Part shown: positions 39,656-47,062 of the stretch, piece by piece
Layout: every line of letters starts with the position of its first letter
How positions within the stretch are numbered: position 1 is the stretch's first letter
DNA from: an uncultured bacterium
Lineage (GTDB): Bacteria > Verrucomicrobiota > Lentisphaeria > Victivallales > Victivallaceae
Assembly: GCA_900551245.1 (NCBI GenBank)
Contig: URVC01000034.1
Coordinates: forward strand, 1 to 47,062
Reading direction: 5' to 3'
Length of the DNA stretch: 47,062 nt
Translations under genes and position numbers: made by a program
The notes under the pieces: model-generated
Database searches by the model: none
Seen by the model: the letters and a program-made list of their open reading frames with translations, nothing else
Told to the model about the DNA's origin: nothing

Positions 39656-41365
39656 TCATTCCAATTCAAATTGTTGATCCAGTTGCGCGGCTTTCCGGAA
39701 CAGTTCCCGGAACTCCTCTTCGCTGTACTGGTAGCGCGTCTGCAGGTAACTCACGATCTTACGACAGTTGTCCGCATCCGAGATTTGCAACGTCTCAATT
39801 GTTCCATCCACCAGAATGACATTGATCGACCCGGCATGGTTGAACGGCCAGTCGATCAAAAGCGGCAACCGGGGATTCGATTTCTTCGTGTATCCGTTGA
39901 AGTACAGATAGGAGCAGTTGTCAAACGAAAACTCCTCCGCATCCTTTGCCGCTTCATCCTCGCTGCCGGGGCAGACCAGCGCCGCCGGCGAAAGTCCGCA
40001 GGAGAACAACTCCTTCAGCCCGCCGATTCCCGCCTGCGCCGGAAACGCCCCGCCGTGTGCCGCGGCATATTTCATCAACGCGTTCCGGACGGCCTCCAGA
40101 CCGCCGCGGCACTGCTGCAGCTGCTGCTCCGCCTGAATCGAGCTCCGACGGCTGTCAAACTGTTCGCCAAGCGCGGCAACCGCGGTGAAGACCGGCAAAG
40201 CAATCTCGCTGAGAAATTCAATCTGGTTGAAATCCACCGTCGCATGAGCGACCGTGGAGAATCCGTCCGGCTCCCGACGGGTCACCGCCAGTCCGGCCGG
40301 CGGCAGACTGGAGTCAAACGCAATCGTGTCGTCAAACTGGCGGTTCAATGCGGCGGCAAAAAATCCGAAGAGCGGCGCCCCCACATAGAAGAAACCGGTT
40401 CCCTCGACCGGAAGGCCTTCGGCCAGCTCCTGAAACTCCGGCGTTTCCACCAGTCTGCCGGCGGAACTCATCTTCTCCAGCGTCTCTTCGCCCAGCATGG
40501 CAAACAGCATGGAATTATCCCATAACAGCTGCAACTTCAACTCCGGATATCCCGGAACCGGCCCCGGAACGATGGAATTCTCCGTCACCTTCGTGCCCGG
40601 CAGCAGCCGCGTCAGTTTCCCCAGCTGTTGAAAGAGAAAGCGTTCCCGGTCATTGAGCACCAACAGAGCGTGAACCCCCTGCAGCGTCTCCGGGTCGGCG
40701 TCGTCATCCAGAAACAGCACGACACCGATCTCCCCCGACACGGACTGAAGCAGTTTTTTCAGCGGCATGTTCAACATCGTCCGCGAGAGCCGGTCCATAT
40801 CACCGGCGCTGCGGTCGGTACGGCACAACGCCTGCCAGACCGCGTCCGGATGGAGTTCGAAGTCCGCGGCGAACGCGGTTCCGACCGGCAGGGCCTCAAA
40901 CTCCGGGCGCAACGGCCGGTTCGTTTTTCCGTCGAGGGCCCAGAGCGCCCCTTCCGCGCCCGATTTATGCAGAAGCACGCTGCGGTTGGTGAAAAGCCGG
41001 GCACGGCCGTTCTCATCGTTCCGAAACACCTGTGAGCTTCTGCCGTATCCTTCAAGTTCATCGATTCCGGAAAGGTGCCAGCCGATCTCAAACGCGGCGG
41101 AGAACAGCACAAAAGGATCGCGAATCTCCCGCGGCAGGTCGGACTGTGCGATCATCGTCGTCAGGCGGCTGCCGTCCCGCTCCAGCCCCTCAATGAGATA
41201 ACGCGGATTGGAAATCATAAAATAACTGCCACCGGAATCGAGCCGGGAGGCAATCCGGTCAAAGGTCCGGCAATCTTTCTCCGAAGCTCCGGAATCCATT
41301 CGACAGCCGCTGGCCAGGCACACCAGCAGCAGGGCGGACAGCAAAATGGACAGCTTGCAATTCAT
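39656..41365 (-). CDS. Lipoprotein with pseudopilin-like H-X9-DG C-terminus
   Basis: This 569-aa protein has a lipoprotein signal peptide with lipobox L-A-S-G-C (C21), so it is anchored in a membrane. The middle is a beta/alpha region without a recognised domain (about 30-390). The last 160 residues resemble the globular part of pseudopilins: a helix (L-Q-Q-C-R-G-G-L-E-A-V-R-N-A-L), H-G-G-A-F-P, paired cysteines with C-P-G-S, and H510 followed by nine residues and D-G. The pilin N-terminal helix is absent. AGAGGA lies 10 nt before the ATG. It leads the operon lipoprotein - helical protein - hisF. Function unknown. Confidence 0.75.
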   Translation of the reverse strand: MNCKLSILLSALLLVCLASGCRMDSGASEKDCRTFDRIASRLDSGGSYFMISNPRYLIEGLERDGSRLTTMIAQSDLPREIRDPFVLFSAAFEIGWHLSGIDELEGYGRSSQVFRNDENGRARLFTNRSVLLHKSGAEGALWALDGKTNRPLRPEFEALPVGTAFAADFELHPDAVWQALCRTDRSAGDMDRLSRTMLNMPLKKLLQSVSGEIGVVLFLDDDADPETLQGVHALLVLNDRERFLFQQLGKLTRLLPGTKVTENSIVPGPVPGYPELKLQLLWDNSMLFAMLGEETLEKMSSAGRLVETPEFQELAEGLPVEGTGFFYVGAPLFGFFAAALNRQFDDTIAFDSSLPPAGLAVTRREPDGFSTVAHATVDFNQIEFLSEIALPVFTAVAALGEQFDSRRSSIQAEQQLQQCRGGLEAVRNALMKYAAAHGGAFPAQAGIGGLKELFSCGLSPAALVCPGSEDEAAKDAEEFSFDNCSYLYFNGYTKKSNPRLPLLIDWPFNHAGSINVILVDGTIETLQISDADNCRKIVSYLQTRYQYSEEEFRELFRKAAQLDQQFELE

Positions 41366-41447
41366 CGCACGAAATTCCTCTCTTGTTCTTCTCCACTAAA
41401 TATAAGAGAGAAATAGCGTCGCCGCAACCCCGCAACCCCTGTTTTTT

Positions 41448-42122
41448 TCAATTTTTGTCGAAGGAGCCGGTTTCCAGAAAGCGGAGGGTCAGGTGCCGCG
41501 CCTCCGGTCGGTTCATGATGAACGCATGCCCGGAGTCAATCACCACGTGCGCCCGCTCCCCCCGCAGGTGGGTGGAGGAGAGCGAAACCTTGTTGTCGAA
41601 GCGGCCGGCAATGATGCCGATCTCATACCCCTCCGGCACCGGCAGATCGTGGACCGCCGCCTCCGGGCGGTCGGCCAGATCCGGCAGCGGGCGAACCAGA
41701 AAGGGCGACGGGGCAAAATGTTCCACCCACGCCGTCGCAACCGCCGAACCATGGTGGGGCGGCGCCAGCATGACGATGCGGTGCACCATTCCCCCTCGAC
41801 CGGTTGCGGCAAGTTCCGCGAGCGCAACCCGGGCCAGCAGTCCGCCCATGCTGTGCGTGACCAGATCGATCTGCGGCATTTCCCGGCGGCACAGAAAATC
41901 GGCGAGTTCCCGCCCGTGTTCCACGATGTGACGCCGGGTGGTCCGGTAGTCGTAAACCACCACCGGGCGCCCCTGACGGTTCAGCCAGAGAGCAAACTGC
42001 TTCATCACGATGCCGCGATGAAGCAGGCCGTGCACCAGAATGACGGGGATCCTGCCCGGCTCTCCGGGCAGGAATTCAATATGCCGCAGTCCGGCGGCGT
42101 AGCGGGCGAGCGAACGGATCAT
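41448..42122 (-). CDS. Alpha/beta hydrolase, lipase-like
   Basis: This 224-aa protein has the triacylglycerol-lipase-like core: P-V-I-L-V-H-G-L-L (oxyanion region, 26-34), T-H-S-M-G-G (nucleophile S91), an acidic residue near F-D-N-K-V-S, and the final His in D-S-G-H-A-F. There is no signal peptide, so it is cytoplasmic or peripheral. Substrate unknown; a role in lipid or ester turnover is likely. The ATG at 42122 has GAGGGG directly upstream; a longer reading through 42287 overlaps the PhoR gene end and is not favoured. It follows phoR by 94 nt without a clear terminator. Confidence 0.83.
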   Translation of the reverse strand: MIRSLARYAAGLRHIEFLPGEPGRIPVILVHGLLHRGIVMKQFALWLNRQGRPVVVYDYRTTRRHIVEHGRELADFLCRREMPQIDLVTHSMGGLLARVALAELAATGRGGMVHRIVMLAPPHHGSAVATAWVEHFAPSPFLVRPLPDLADRPEAAVHDLPVPEGYEIGIIAGRFDNKVSLSSTHLRGERAHVVIDSGHAFIMNRPEARHLTLRFLETGSFDKN

Positions 42123-42216
42123 GTTCCCCTCTTCGATTAACGTTCCGGAACTCTGTAATATACATGGAATTCCGGAAAAGTCCACCCGAAAACCCGCCGC
42201 CGGACATTCACCGCCG

Positions 42217-43998
42217 TCAGGAGTGCACCACCGGCAGCCGGAGCGAGAAGGTGCTCCCCTCGCCGACCCGGCTCGACACCTCGGCACGGCCGCGATGAAG
42301 CTGCATGATATGCTTGACGATGGCCAGGCCGAGACCGGTGCCGCCCGCTTTGCGGCTGCGCGCCTTGTCCACCCGGTAGAACCGCTCGAAGAGCCGGGGG
42401 AGATGTTCGGCCGGGATGCCGCAGCCGTGGTCGATCACATCGATCACCGCCTCGTCGTTCTCCTCCCGCACCCGGACCTGAATCTCCCGGTTCTCTCCGC
42501 TGTGTTTGATCGCGTTGTCGATCAGGTTGAACACCGCCTGTTCCAGCAGTTGCACATCCGCCTCGATCTTCGGATCCGATTCCACGGTGCAGGTCAGCTT
42601 GATTCCGGCGGCCTCCGCCTTCGGCTGTGCCAGCTCCATCGCCGTACTGACCGGAAGCGCCGCTCCGACCACGGTGAAGTTGTACCCTTCGCCGACCGCG
42701 TGACACTCGAGCCTGGAAAGGCTCAGGATATCCTCCACCAGCGAGGTCAGCCGCTCGGAGTGCAGTTCGATGATCTGCATGAAGCGCGCCGCACTTTCCG
42801 GTTCTTCGATGGCCCCGTCGCGCAGAGTTTCCACCGCGCCGCGGATCACAGTCAGCGGGGTTTTGATTTCGTGCGAGACGTTGGCCACGAAGTCGCGGCG
42901 GAAATTCTCCAGCCGCCGCAGCTGGGTCAGATCGTAGATCACCAGCAGAATACCGCTCTGCGCTCCGGCCCAGGTGACCAGAGAGCCCCGGAGCCGCAGC
43001 TGAAGCGTCCCCTCCGGCAGGCGGACGGTGAATTCGGATTCCAGCGGCTTTTTCTCTTCGCGCAACTTGCGGATGAACTCGGAGATCTCGAGGTTGCGCA
43101 CCACTCCGGTGATCGGGGAGCCGAGCGGATTATCCTTCAGATGAAACATCCGGCGCGCCGCGGTGTTGATGTCGATGACCTGCTCCTCCATATCCAGCAC
43201 AATCACCCCTTCGGCAAGGGCGGCAAAGATGGCGTCACGCTCGCTCTTTTCACGGGAAATATCGTTGATCCGGGCCTTGAGCTCCTCCGTCATGCAGCTC
43301 ACGCTTTCAGCCAGCTCGCGGATGGCGCCCCGTTCCGGAATTGGCAGCCGGGTGTCGAGCTCACCCGCGGCAATTTTCGCACTGGCCCGGCAGAGAGCCA
43401 GCACCGGGCGGCTGACCGTCCGGAAGATGATGTAACTCAGTCCGCCGGCGACCAGTGCGGTCAGGAGCACAGCGAAGATGATATCCATCCGCACCCGGCT
43501 CAGCATCCGGTCGATCTGATGGATGGAAAAGGCGGAGCGGAAAATATAGAGTGCATTGCCGATGCGCACCGGATACGCACAGTAGATCAGCCGCTGCCCC
43601 TGTGTGGAGCTGAAACGGACGATCGGCGAACTCGTCTTACCGTTCTGGAACGCCTCCAGGGCTCCGAGAATTTCGGGACGCATCGCGTGATTGTCCATCT
43701 GCGCCGGCTCCTCCTCGGAGTCCGCCAGCACCTTTCCATTGGCGTCGATCACGGTGATGCGGGACTTCACGGCGCCGCCCTCATCCCGGCAGAGCTTCTG
43801 CACTTCGTCCATCCGCCCCGCCTCGATCAGCGGCCGGGCGGCATAGGCGAGCAGTCTCGCCCGCCCCAGCAGCTCCGTCTCCGTCTGCTGAATGTAAAGC
43901 TCTTCAAAGGAGCTGAACTGGAGCCAGAAGAAGAAAAAAAGCACCACTGCCACCGGCAGAAAAATCAGCGGCCACGACTGGATGAATCCGTTTTTCAT
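42217..43998 (-). CDS. phoR: Membrane sensor histidine kinase, PhoR type
   Basis: This 593-aa kinase has a first membrane helix (about 10-30), an extracytoplasmic sensor (about 31-165), a second helix (about 170-190), a HAMP domain (about 192-245), a PAS domain (about 255-360) and a catalytic core with N-V-S-H-E-I-K-T-P-L-T (H376), N-L-I-D-N-A-I-K-H, D-H-G-C-G-I and G-T-G-L-G-L. The architecture is that of PhoR/WalK-like kinases. The start at 43998 has GAGGAGAGGGG upstream. It lies 10 nt after its response regulator. PhoR is the best name by domain order, but no phosphate genes are in the window, so the signal is unproven. Confidence 0.87.
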   Translation of the reverse strand: MKNGFIQSWPLIFLPVAVVLFFFFWLQFSSFEELYIQQTETELLGRARLLAYAARPLIEAGRMDEVQKLCRDEGGAVKSRITVIDANGKVLADSEEEPAQMDNHAMRPEILGALEAFQNGKTSSPIVRFSSTQGQRLIYCAYPVRIGNALYIFRSAFSIHQIDRMLSRVRMDIIFAVLLTALVAGGLSYIIFRTVSRPVLALCRASAKIAAGELDTRLPIPERGAIRELAESVSCMTEELKARINDISREKSERDAIFAALAEGVIVLDMEEQVIDINTAARRMFHLKDNPLGSPITGVVRNLEISEFIRKLREEKKPLESEFTVRLPEGTLQLRLRGSLVTWAGAQSGILLVIYDLTQLRRLENFRRDFVANVSHEIKTPLTVIRGAVETLRDGAIEEPESAARFMQIIELHSERLTSLVEDILSLSRLECHAVGEGYNFTVVGAALPVSTAMELAQPKAEAAGIKLTCTVESDPKIEADVQLLEQAVFNLIDNAIKHSGENREIQVRVREENDEAVIDVIDHGCGIPAEHLPRLFERFYRVDKARSRKAGGTGLGLAIVKHIMQLHRGRAEVSSRVGEGSTFSLRLPVVHS

Positions 43999-44008
43999 AC
44001 CCCTCTCC

Positions 44009-44704
44009 TCACTCCTGAACAAACCGGTAGCCGACACCGCGGACCGTTTCAATCAAACTGCCATATTCCCCCAGCTTGCGGCGCAGACTGACCATCTGCA
44101 CATCGATCGCACGCTCCGTCACGGGATAATCATCCCCCTTGACCTCGTTGACGATCTGCCCCCGGGTGTAGACCCACCCCGGACGGCGGGCGAGCAAATA
44201 GAGTATTTCAAACTCGGAAAAGGTAAGAACCAGCGGCTTCCCGTCGAGCAGAGCCTCCCGCGTGCCGCGGTTCATGGAAAGCGGCCCCCGCTTGAGCGTG
44301 GTTCCGGCCGCCTCCGACTCCAGATGGTTCACGCGGCGCAGAACCGAACGGATTCTGGCGATCAGCACTTTCGGGCTGAACGGCTTGGGCAGATAATCAT
44401 CCGCCCCCATCTCCAGCCCGATGACGATATCGCTCTCTTCGGACTTCGCCGTCAGCATGATGATCGGAATCGCGCTGGTCCGCGGCTCGCTTCTGAGCTT
44501 CCGGCATACGGTAAGCCCATCGATCCCGGGCAGCATCAGATCCAGCAGAATCAGATCGGGGGCGAACTCCTGTGCGGCCGCCAGCGCGGTCTCCCCCGAA
44601 TCACAACATCTGACGCGGTCGAACCCCTCTTTGTTGAGGTTGTACCGAATCAATTCCTGAATCGCCTCTTCGTCTTCGACGATCAGGATCTTCTCTTTGC
44701 CCAT
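44009..44704 (-). CDS. phoB: Response regulator, OmpR/PhoB family
   Basis: This 231-aa regulator has an N-terminal receiver domain (D11, phosphoacceptor D55, K107) and a C-terminal winged helix (about 130-230) with F-E-I-L-Y-L-L-A-R-R-P-G, T-R-G-Q-I-V and R-G-V-G-Y-R-F. It should be phosphorylated by the kinase encoded 10 nt downstream. A perfect Shine-Dalgarno (AAGGAGGTGAAT) precedes the ATG at 44704. Upstream, the hexamer GTTAGA (plus strand) repeats with 11-bp spacing, the geometry preferred by OmpR/PhoB winged helices, which suggests autoregulation. The Pho assignment rests on family resemblance alone. Confidence 0.9.
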   Translation of the reverse strand: MGKEKILIVEDEEAIQELIRYNLNKEGFDRVRCCDSGETALAAAQEFAPDLILLDLMLPGIDGLTVCRKLRSEPRTSAIPIIMLTAKSEESDIVIGLEMGADDYLPKPFSPKVLIARIRSVLRRVNHLESEAAGTTLKRGPLSMNRGTREALLDGKPLVLTFSEFEILYLLARRPGWVYTRGQIVNEVKGDDYPVTERAIDVQMVSLRRKLGEYGSLIETVRGVGYRFVQE

Positions 44705-44769
44705 ATTCACCTCCTTGATCTTCTGCCGGATAACATAGTCCGGCATTGTTCAATTCCGGTGCGTCGGTT

Positions 44770-44786
44770 GTTAGAATTCGGTTAGA
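44770..44786. promoter_or_regulatory. Direct repeat GTTAGA-N5-GTTAGA upstream of phoB
   Basis: Two identical hexamers with 11-bp period lie 66 nt upstream of phoB, right after the cysS stop. This geometry is typical of winged-helix response-regulator sites. Confidence 0.4.
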
Positions 44787-44787
44787 T

Positions 44788-46197
44788 TCACGCTTTCTTC
44801 ACGCGGAACGCTCCGCCGGGCGCATCCTCGACCACGTAACCGAGACCGGCGATTTCGGCTCTCAGCCGGTCGCTCTCGGCAAAATTCTTCGCCTTGCGCG
44901 CTGCGGCCCGCGCCTCGGCCATCGCCATGACCTCCGCCGGAATCTCCACCGTCCGGACCCGGTCCGGTTCCAGGCATCCGGCGATCCGGTCGAACTTGCG
45001 GAAGGCGTCGAGAATTTTTGCCGCACCGGCGGCGGAAAGGGTTCCGGCATCGGCGAGCTTGTTGCCGGCCCGGAGCAGTTCAAACATGGCGGCAAACGCC
45101 TCCGACACGTTGAGGTCGTCGGCCATGGCGGCGGAAAACGCCTCCACCGCGGCCGCGACAGGCGCCTCCGCTTCCGAACCGTCGCCGGGGGCGGAAATCG
45201 AGCGCAGACGGTCGAAGAATTCGTCGAACCGCCCGAGCGTTTCCCGGGCCTGAGCGAGCGCCTCGAACGTGAAGTTGAGCTTCTTGCGATAGTGGGCGCC
45301 GAGGAGCACCCAGCGGATTTCACGCCCGCTCCACCCTTTCGCTTCGAGGTCGCGCAGCGTATAGAAGTTGCCGAGCGACTTGGACATCTTTTCGCCGTTG
45401 ACCATCAGGTGGGCGCAGTGGAGCCAGTAGTTGACCCACTTCTTCCCGGAAGCCGCCTCGCTCTGGGCAATCTCGTCTTCGTGATGCGGGAACATGTTGT
45501 CGATGCCGCCGGTATGAATATCGAAAGAGTCCCCGAGATATTCGCTCGACATGGCGCTGCATTCGATGTGCCAGCCGGGGCGCCCCTTGCCCCAGGGGGA
45601 CTCCCAGGCGACGTCGCCGTCAAGTTCATCCCACGCCTTCCAGAGGGCGAAGTCGGCGACGGAATCCTTTGCGTATTCGTCGTTCTTGATCCGGACGCCG
45701 GACCGCTGATTTTCCCGGTCGATCTTTGCAAGTTTGCCGTAATTCGGGAACTTGTCGATGGAGAAGTAGACCGAACCATCTTCCGCCCGGTATCCGAACC
45801 CCTTCTCCATCAGGATGGAGATCAGCCGGATCATCTGCGGAATATGATCGGTTGCGGCGGGATAGACCTCCGCCGGTTCGATGTTGAGAGTCTTGAGATC
45901 CTCGAAGAACGCCTGCTTGTACTTCTGCGTAAACTCCCGCAGCGGAATTCCAGCGGCGCGGGAGTCGCGGATGGTCTTGTCATCGACGTCGGTGAGGTTC
46001 ATCACCTGCCGGACCCGGTAGCCGAAGAACTCCAGGGTGCGGCGGAGCAGATCCTCGAACATGTACGCGCGGAAATTGCCGATATGGGCATAATTGTAGA
46101 CGGTCGGCCCGCAGGTGTACATGCGGACCTCGCCGGGATGAATCGACCGGAACGGTTCCACCCGGCGGTCCATCGTATTGAAGAACTGAAGCTCCAT
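44788..46197 (-). CDS. cysS: Cysteinyl-tRNA synthetase
   Basis: This 469-aa class I synthetase charges tRNA-Cys. The HIGH-type motif is H-I-G-N after T-C-G-P-T-V-Y-N (zinc Cys29). The other zinc ligands are around H-I-E-C-S-A-M and H-H-E-D-E, and the activation loop is K-M-S-K-S-L-G-N. The C-terminal helical domain ends K-N-F-A-E-S-D-R-L-R-A-E-I, as in the family. CAGGAG lies 8 nt before the ATG at 46197; the longer reading to 46311 includes an AT-rich leader. Confidence 0.96.
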   Translation of the reverse strand: MELQFFNTMDRRVEPFRSIHPGEVRMYTCGPTVYNYAHIGNFRAYMFEDLLRRTLEFFGYRVRQVMNLTDVDDKTIRDSRAAGIPLREFTQKYKQAFFEDLKTLNIEPAEVYPAATDHIPQMIRLISILMEKGFGYRAEDGSVYFSIDKFPNYGKLAKIDRENQRSGVRIKNDEYAKDSVADFALWKAWDELDGDVAWESPWGKGRPGWHIECSAMSSEYLGDSFDIHTGGIDNMFPHHEDEIAQSEAASGKKWVNYWLHCAHLMVNGEKMSKSLGNFYTLRDLEAKGWSGREIRWVLLGAHYRKKLNFTFEALAQARETLGRFDEFFDRLRSISAPGDGSEAEAPVAAAVEAFSAAMADDLNVSEAFAAMFELLRAGNKLADAGTLSAAGAAKILDAFRKFDRIAGCLEPDRVRTVEIPAEVMAMAEARAAARKAKNFAESDRLRAEIAGLGYVVEDAPGGAFRVKKA

Positions 46198-46341
46198 GAG
46201 ATACTCCTGAAAATAAAAATTATGGATTCCGCACGGTTGCGGCTCCGTTGTTCCGATGACAGCAATCTCATATAATCTATCAGCAAAGCCCGAATTTACA
46301 AAAAAAATCAAAAAAAAAGTATAAAATCTCTCAAAAAAAAT

Positions 46342-46370
46342 TTTACCTTTGCGAAAAGTAGAGCTATATT
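46342..46370 (+). promoter_or_regulatory. Promoter of tRNA-Ser
   Basis: TTTACC (46342-46347) and TATATT (46365-46370) are 17 nt apart, 16 nt before the tRNA. Confidence 0.5.
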
Positions 46371-46386
46371 AGAAAACATCACCAGC

Positions 46387-46476
46387 GGAGAGATGGCTGA
46401 GTGGTCGAAGGCGACGGTCTCGAAAATCGTTATACCCTTCCGGGTATCGAGGGTTCGAATCCCTCTCTCTCCGCCA
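46387..46476 (+). tRNA. tRNA-Ser, anticodon CGA
   Basis: The sequence folds as a class II tRNA: acceptor GGAGAGA/TCTCTCC, D-arm, anticodon stem ACGGT/ATCGT with loop CTCGAAA (anticodon CGA), a long variable arm with a ATACCC/GGGTAT stem, and T-arm GAGGG-TTCGAAT-CCCTC. CCA is encoded. It reads UCG codons. Confidence 0.96.
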
Positions 46477-46878
46477 TCTTTTTTTCGTTTCGATTTCTGA
46501 AAGCTTCTCTACGGCCCGTTGCCATACGTTACTGCGTTTTTCCGCTCGGAAATTTTGGGAAATTGGTAATTTTTCAACCTCTTCTCCTGCTGGAGCCATT
46601 CATCACAATTGTTTTTGAAGTTGAACAGAGATCGTGTCCGATATTTTGCACACATTTGTTCTGAGTGCTTGCTGATTTTCCCAGCGTGACACGAGACGAC
46701 TGGAGCCAAAGTGTGTTTTCTTAACTTGAAGGATTGTGATATCAGACACAACCAAAGTCTATTTCGGAACTTGTAATCGGCAAACCGCGGGATATAGTAA
46801 CGCAAAGACTTTTGCACCAATCTTTCCATAAAAAATGGTCCAAGCGGGGGAGAATCGCTCCGGAAAGGCTTATTCAAA
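46477..46878. other. AT-richer region after tRNA-Ser without a confident gene
   Basis: Base composition falls clearly below that of the preceding genes and no open frame shows a family signature. It may be decayed foreign DNA next to a tRNA, but I find no duplicated tRNA 3' end in the window. Confidence 0.4.
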
Positions 46879-47028
46879 GTGTCAGAAGTGTCCTCTTGTA
46901 AAAAAATAAATTCAATATATAAAAGTCTAGGGATAATTATTGGAGTAGGTGGACTTGGATTATCTTTTCTGAATTTTGCAATCAATTTAGCGGAGTATAA
47001 TGCTGCATTAGAACTTATCCCTAAATAA
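46879..47028 (+). CDS. Possible small membrane protein
   Basis: A 49-codon frame starts with GTG, with GGAAAGG about 10 nt upstream. It encodes a polar start (M-S-E-V-S-S-C-K-K), one strongly hydrophobic segment (L-G-I-I-I-G-V-G-G-L-G-L-S-F-L) and a short polar tail ending P-K. The hydrophobic pattern looks real, but length, weak start and AT-rich context leave it uncertain. The frame stays open upstream to 46792, so it could also be a decayed larger gene. Confidence 0.3.
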   Translation: MSEVSSCKKINSIYKSLGIIIGVGGLGLSFLNFAINLAEYNAALELIPK

Positions 47029-47031
47029 AAG

Positions 47032-47062
47032 ATGAAATCCAAGAAAATTATGCTATATTTGC
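47032..47062 (+). CDS. Possible start of a gene cut by the window end
   Basis: An ATG at 47032 opens a frame encoding M-K-S-K-K-I-M-L-Y-L, which looks like the start of a signal peptide. There is no clear Shine-Dalgarno, and CTATATTTGC at the very end could instead be a -10 box, so this is weak. Confidence 0.2.
   Translation, partial: MKSKKIMLYL

Noticed and set aside
42121..44091. 656-codon plus-strand open frame
   Set aside because: Antisense to phoR; no domain and a typical shadow composition.
46369..46664. Short open frames crossing the tRNA on both strands
   Set aside because: They contain translated tRNA (for example R-E-R-D-S-N-P-R and G-I-E-G-S-N-P-S-L-S), a known annotation artefact.
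46509..47042. 177-codon minus-strand frame after the tRNA
   Set aside because: No family signature, no clear ribosome binding site, and residue composition unlike a folded protein; I could not support a transposase or integrase reading.
1..47062. CRISPR array, insertion sequence or prophage
   Set aside because: No regularly spaced repeats, no transposase, and no integrase or phage structural gene were recognised in the window.

Overview
The window looks like a chromosome segment of a fermentative, polysaccharide-degrading anaerobe of the PVC group, most like the Lentisphaeria (Victivallis-type). This is inferred from gene content: two type II-secretion-like pseudopilins with an F-T-L-I-E-L-L leader and a C-terminal H-X9-DG motif, very large secreted glycoside hydrolases with CBM9-like modules, several AraC- or LacI-controlled sugar loci, AdhE, and two [FeFe] hydrogenases. 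No rRNA or species marker is present.

Layout. 1-7.1 kb: a minus-strand operon of pseudopilin, 1211-aa secreted hydrolase and GH5 enzyme, divergent from an AraC regulator. 7.2-9.3 kb: thiazole synthase (Thi4), then a DUF3793-flavodoxin pair with two matching operators. 9.5-11.5 kb: RdgB and TilS, divergent. 11.5-14.2 kb: cytoplasmic GH35 beta-galactosidase, divergent from a second AraC regulator. 14.3-22 kb: a redox block of AdhE, then a separate operon of a [2Fe-2S] protein, a PAS-containing sensory-type [FeFe] hydrogenase, a SpoIIE-type phosphatase, a second [2Fe-2S] protein and a group-B-like [FeFe] hydrogenase. 22-26.2 kb: a hypothetical protein, a PAS histidine kinase, a secreted propeller-like protein, RsmA and a FmdB-type zinc ribbon. 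26.3-29.6 kb: GH29 fucosidase, divergent from a third AraC regulator (a paralogue of the first), and a sugar isomerase/epimerase. 29.6-38 kb: LacI regulator, 1087-aa secreted hydrolase, 946-aa CBM9-PHP fusion and a pseudopilin. 38-46.2 kb: a lipoprotein / small-helical-protein / HisF operon, a lipase-like hydrolase, a PhoB-PhoR pair and CysS. 46.4-47 kb: tRNA-Ser(CGA), then an AT-richer stretch with little recognisable coding.

How it fits together. Each sugar locus has its own regulator and a candidate operator. Two AraC/CAZyme promoters share an identical 14-bp motif. The third has a perfect 14-bp palindrome in its promoter spacer. The LacI locus has two nearly identical 15-bp palindromes 99 bp apart. 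The most system-like block is the hydrogenase/phosphatase operon beside adhE, which I read as a module that senses hydrogen or redox state and adjusts fermentation. Also notable are the secreted CBM9-PHP fusion and a lipoprotein that carries the pseudopilin H-X9-DG signature without a pilin N-terminus.
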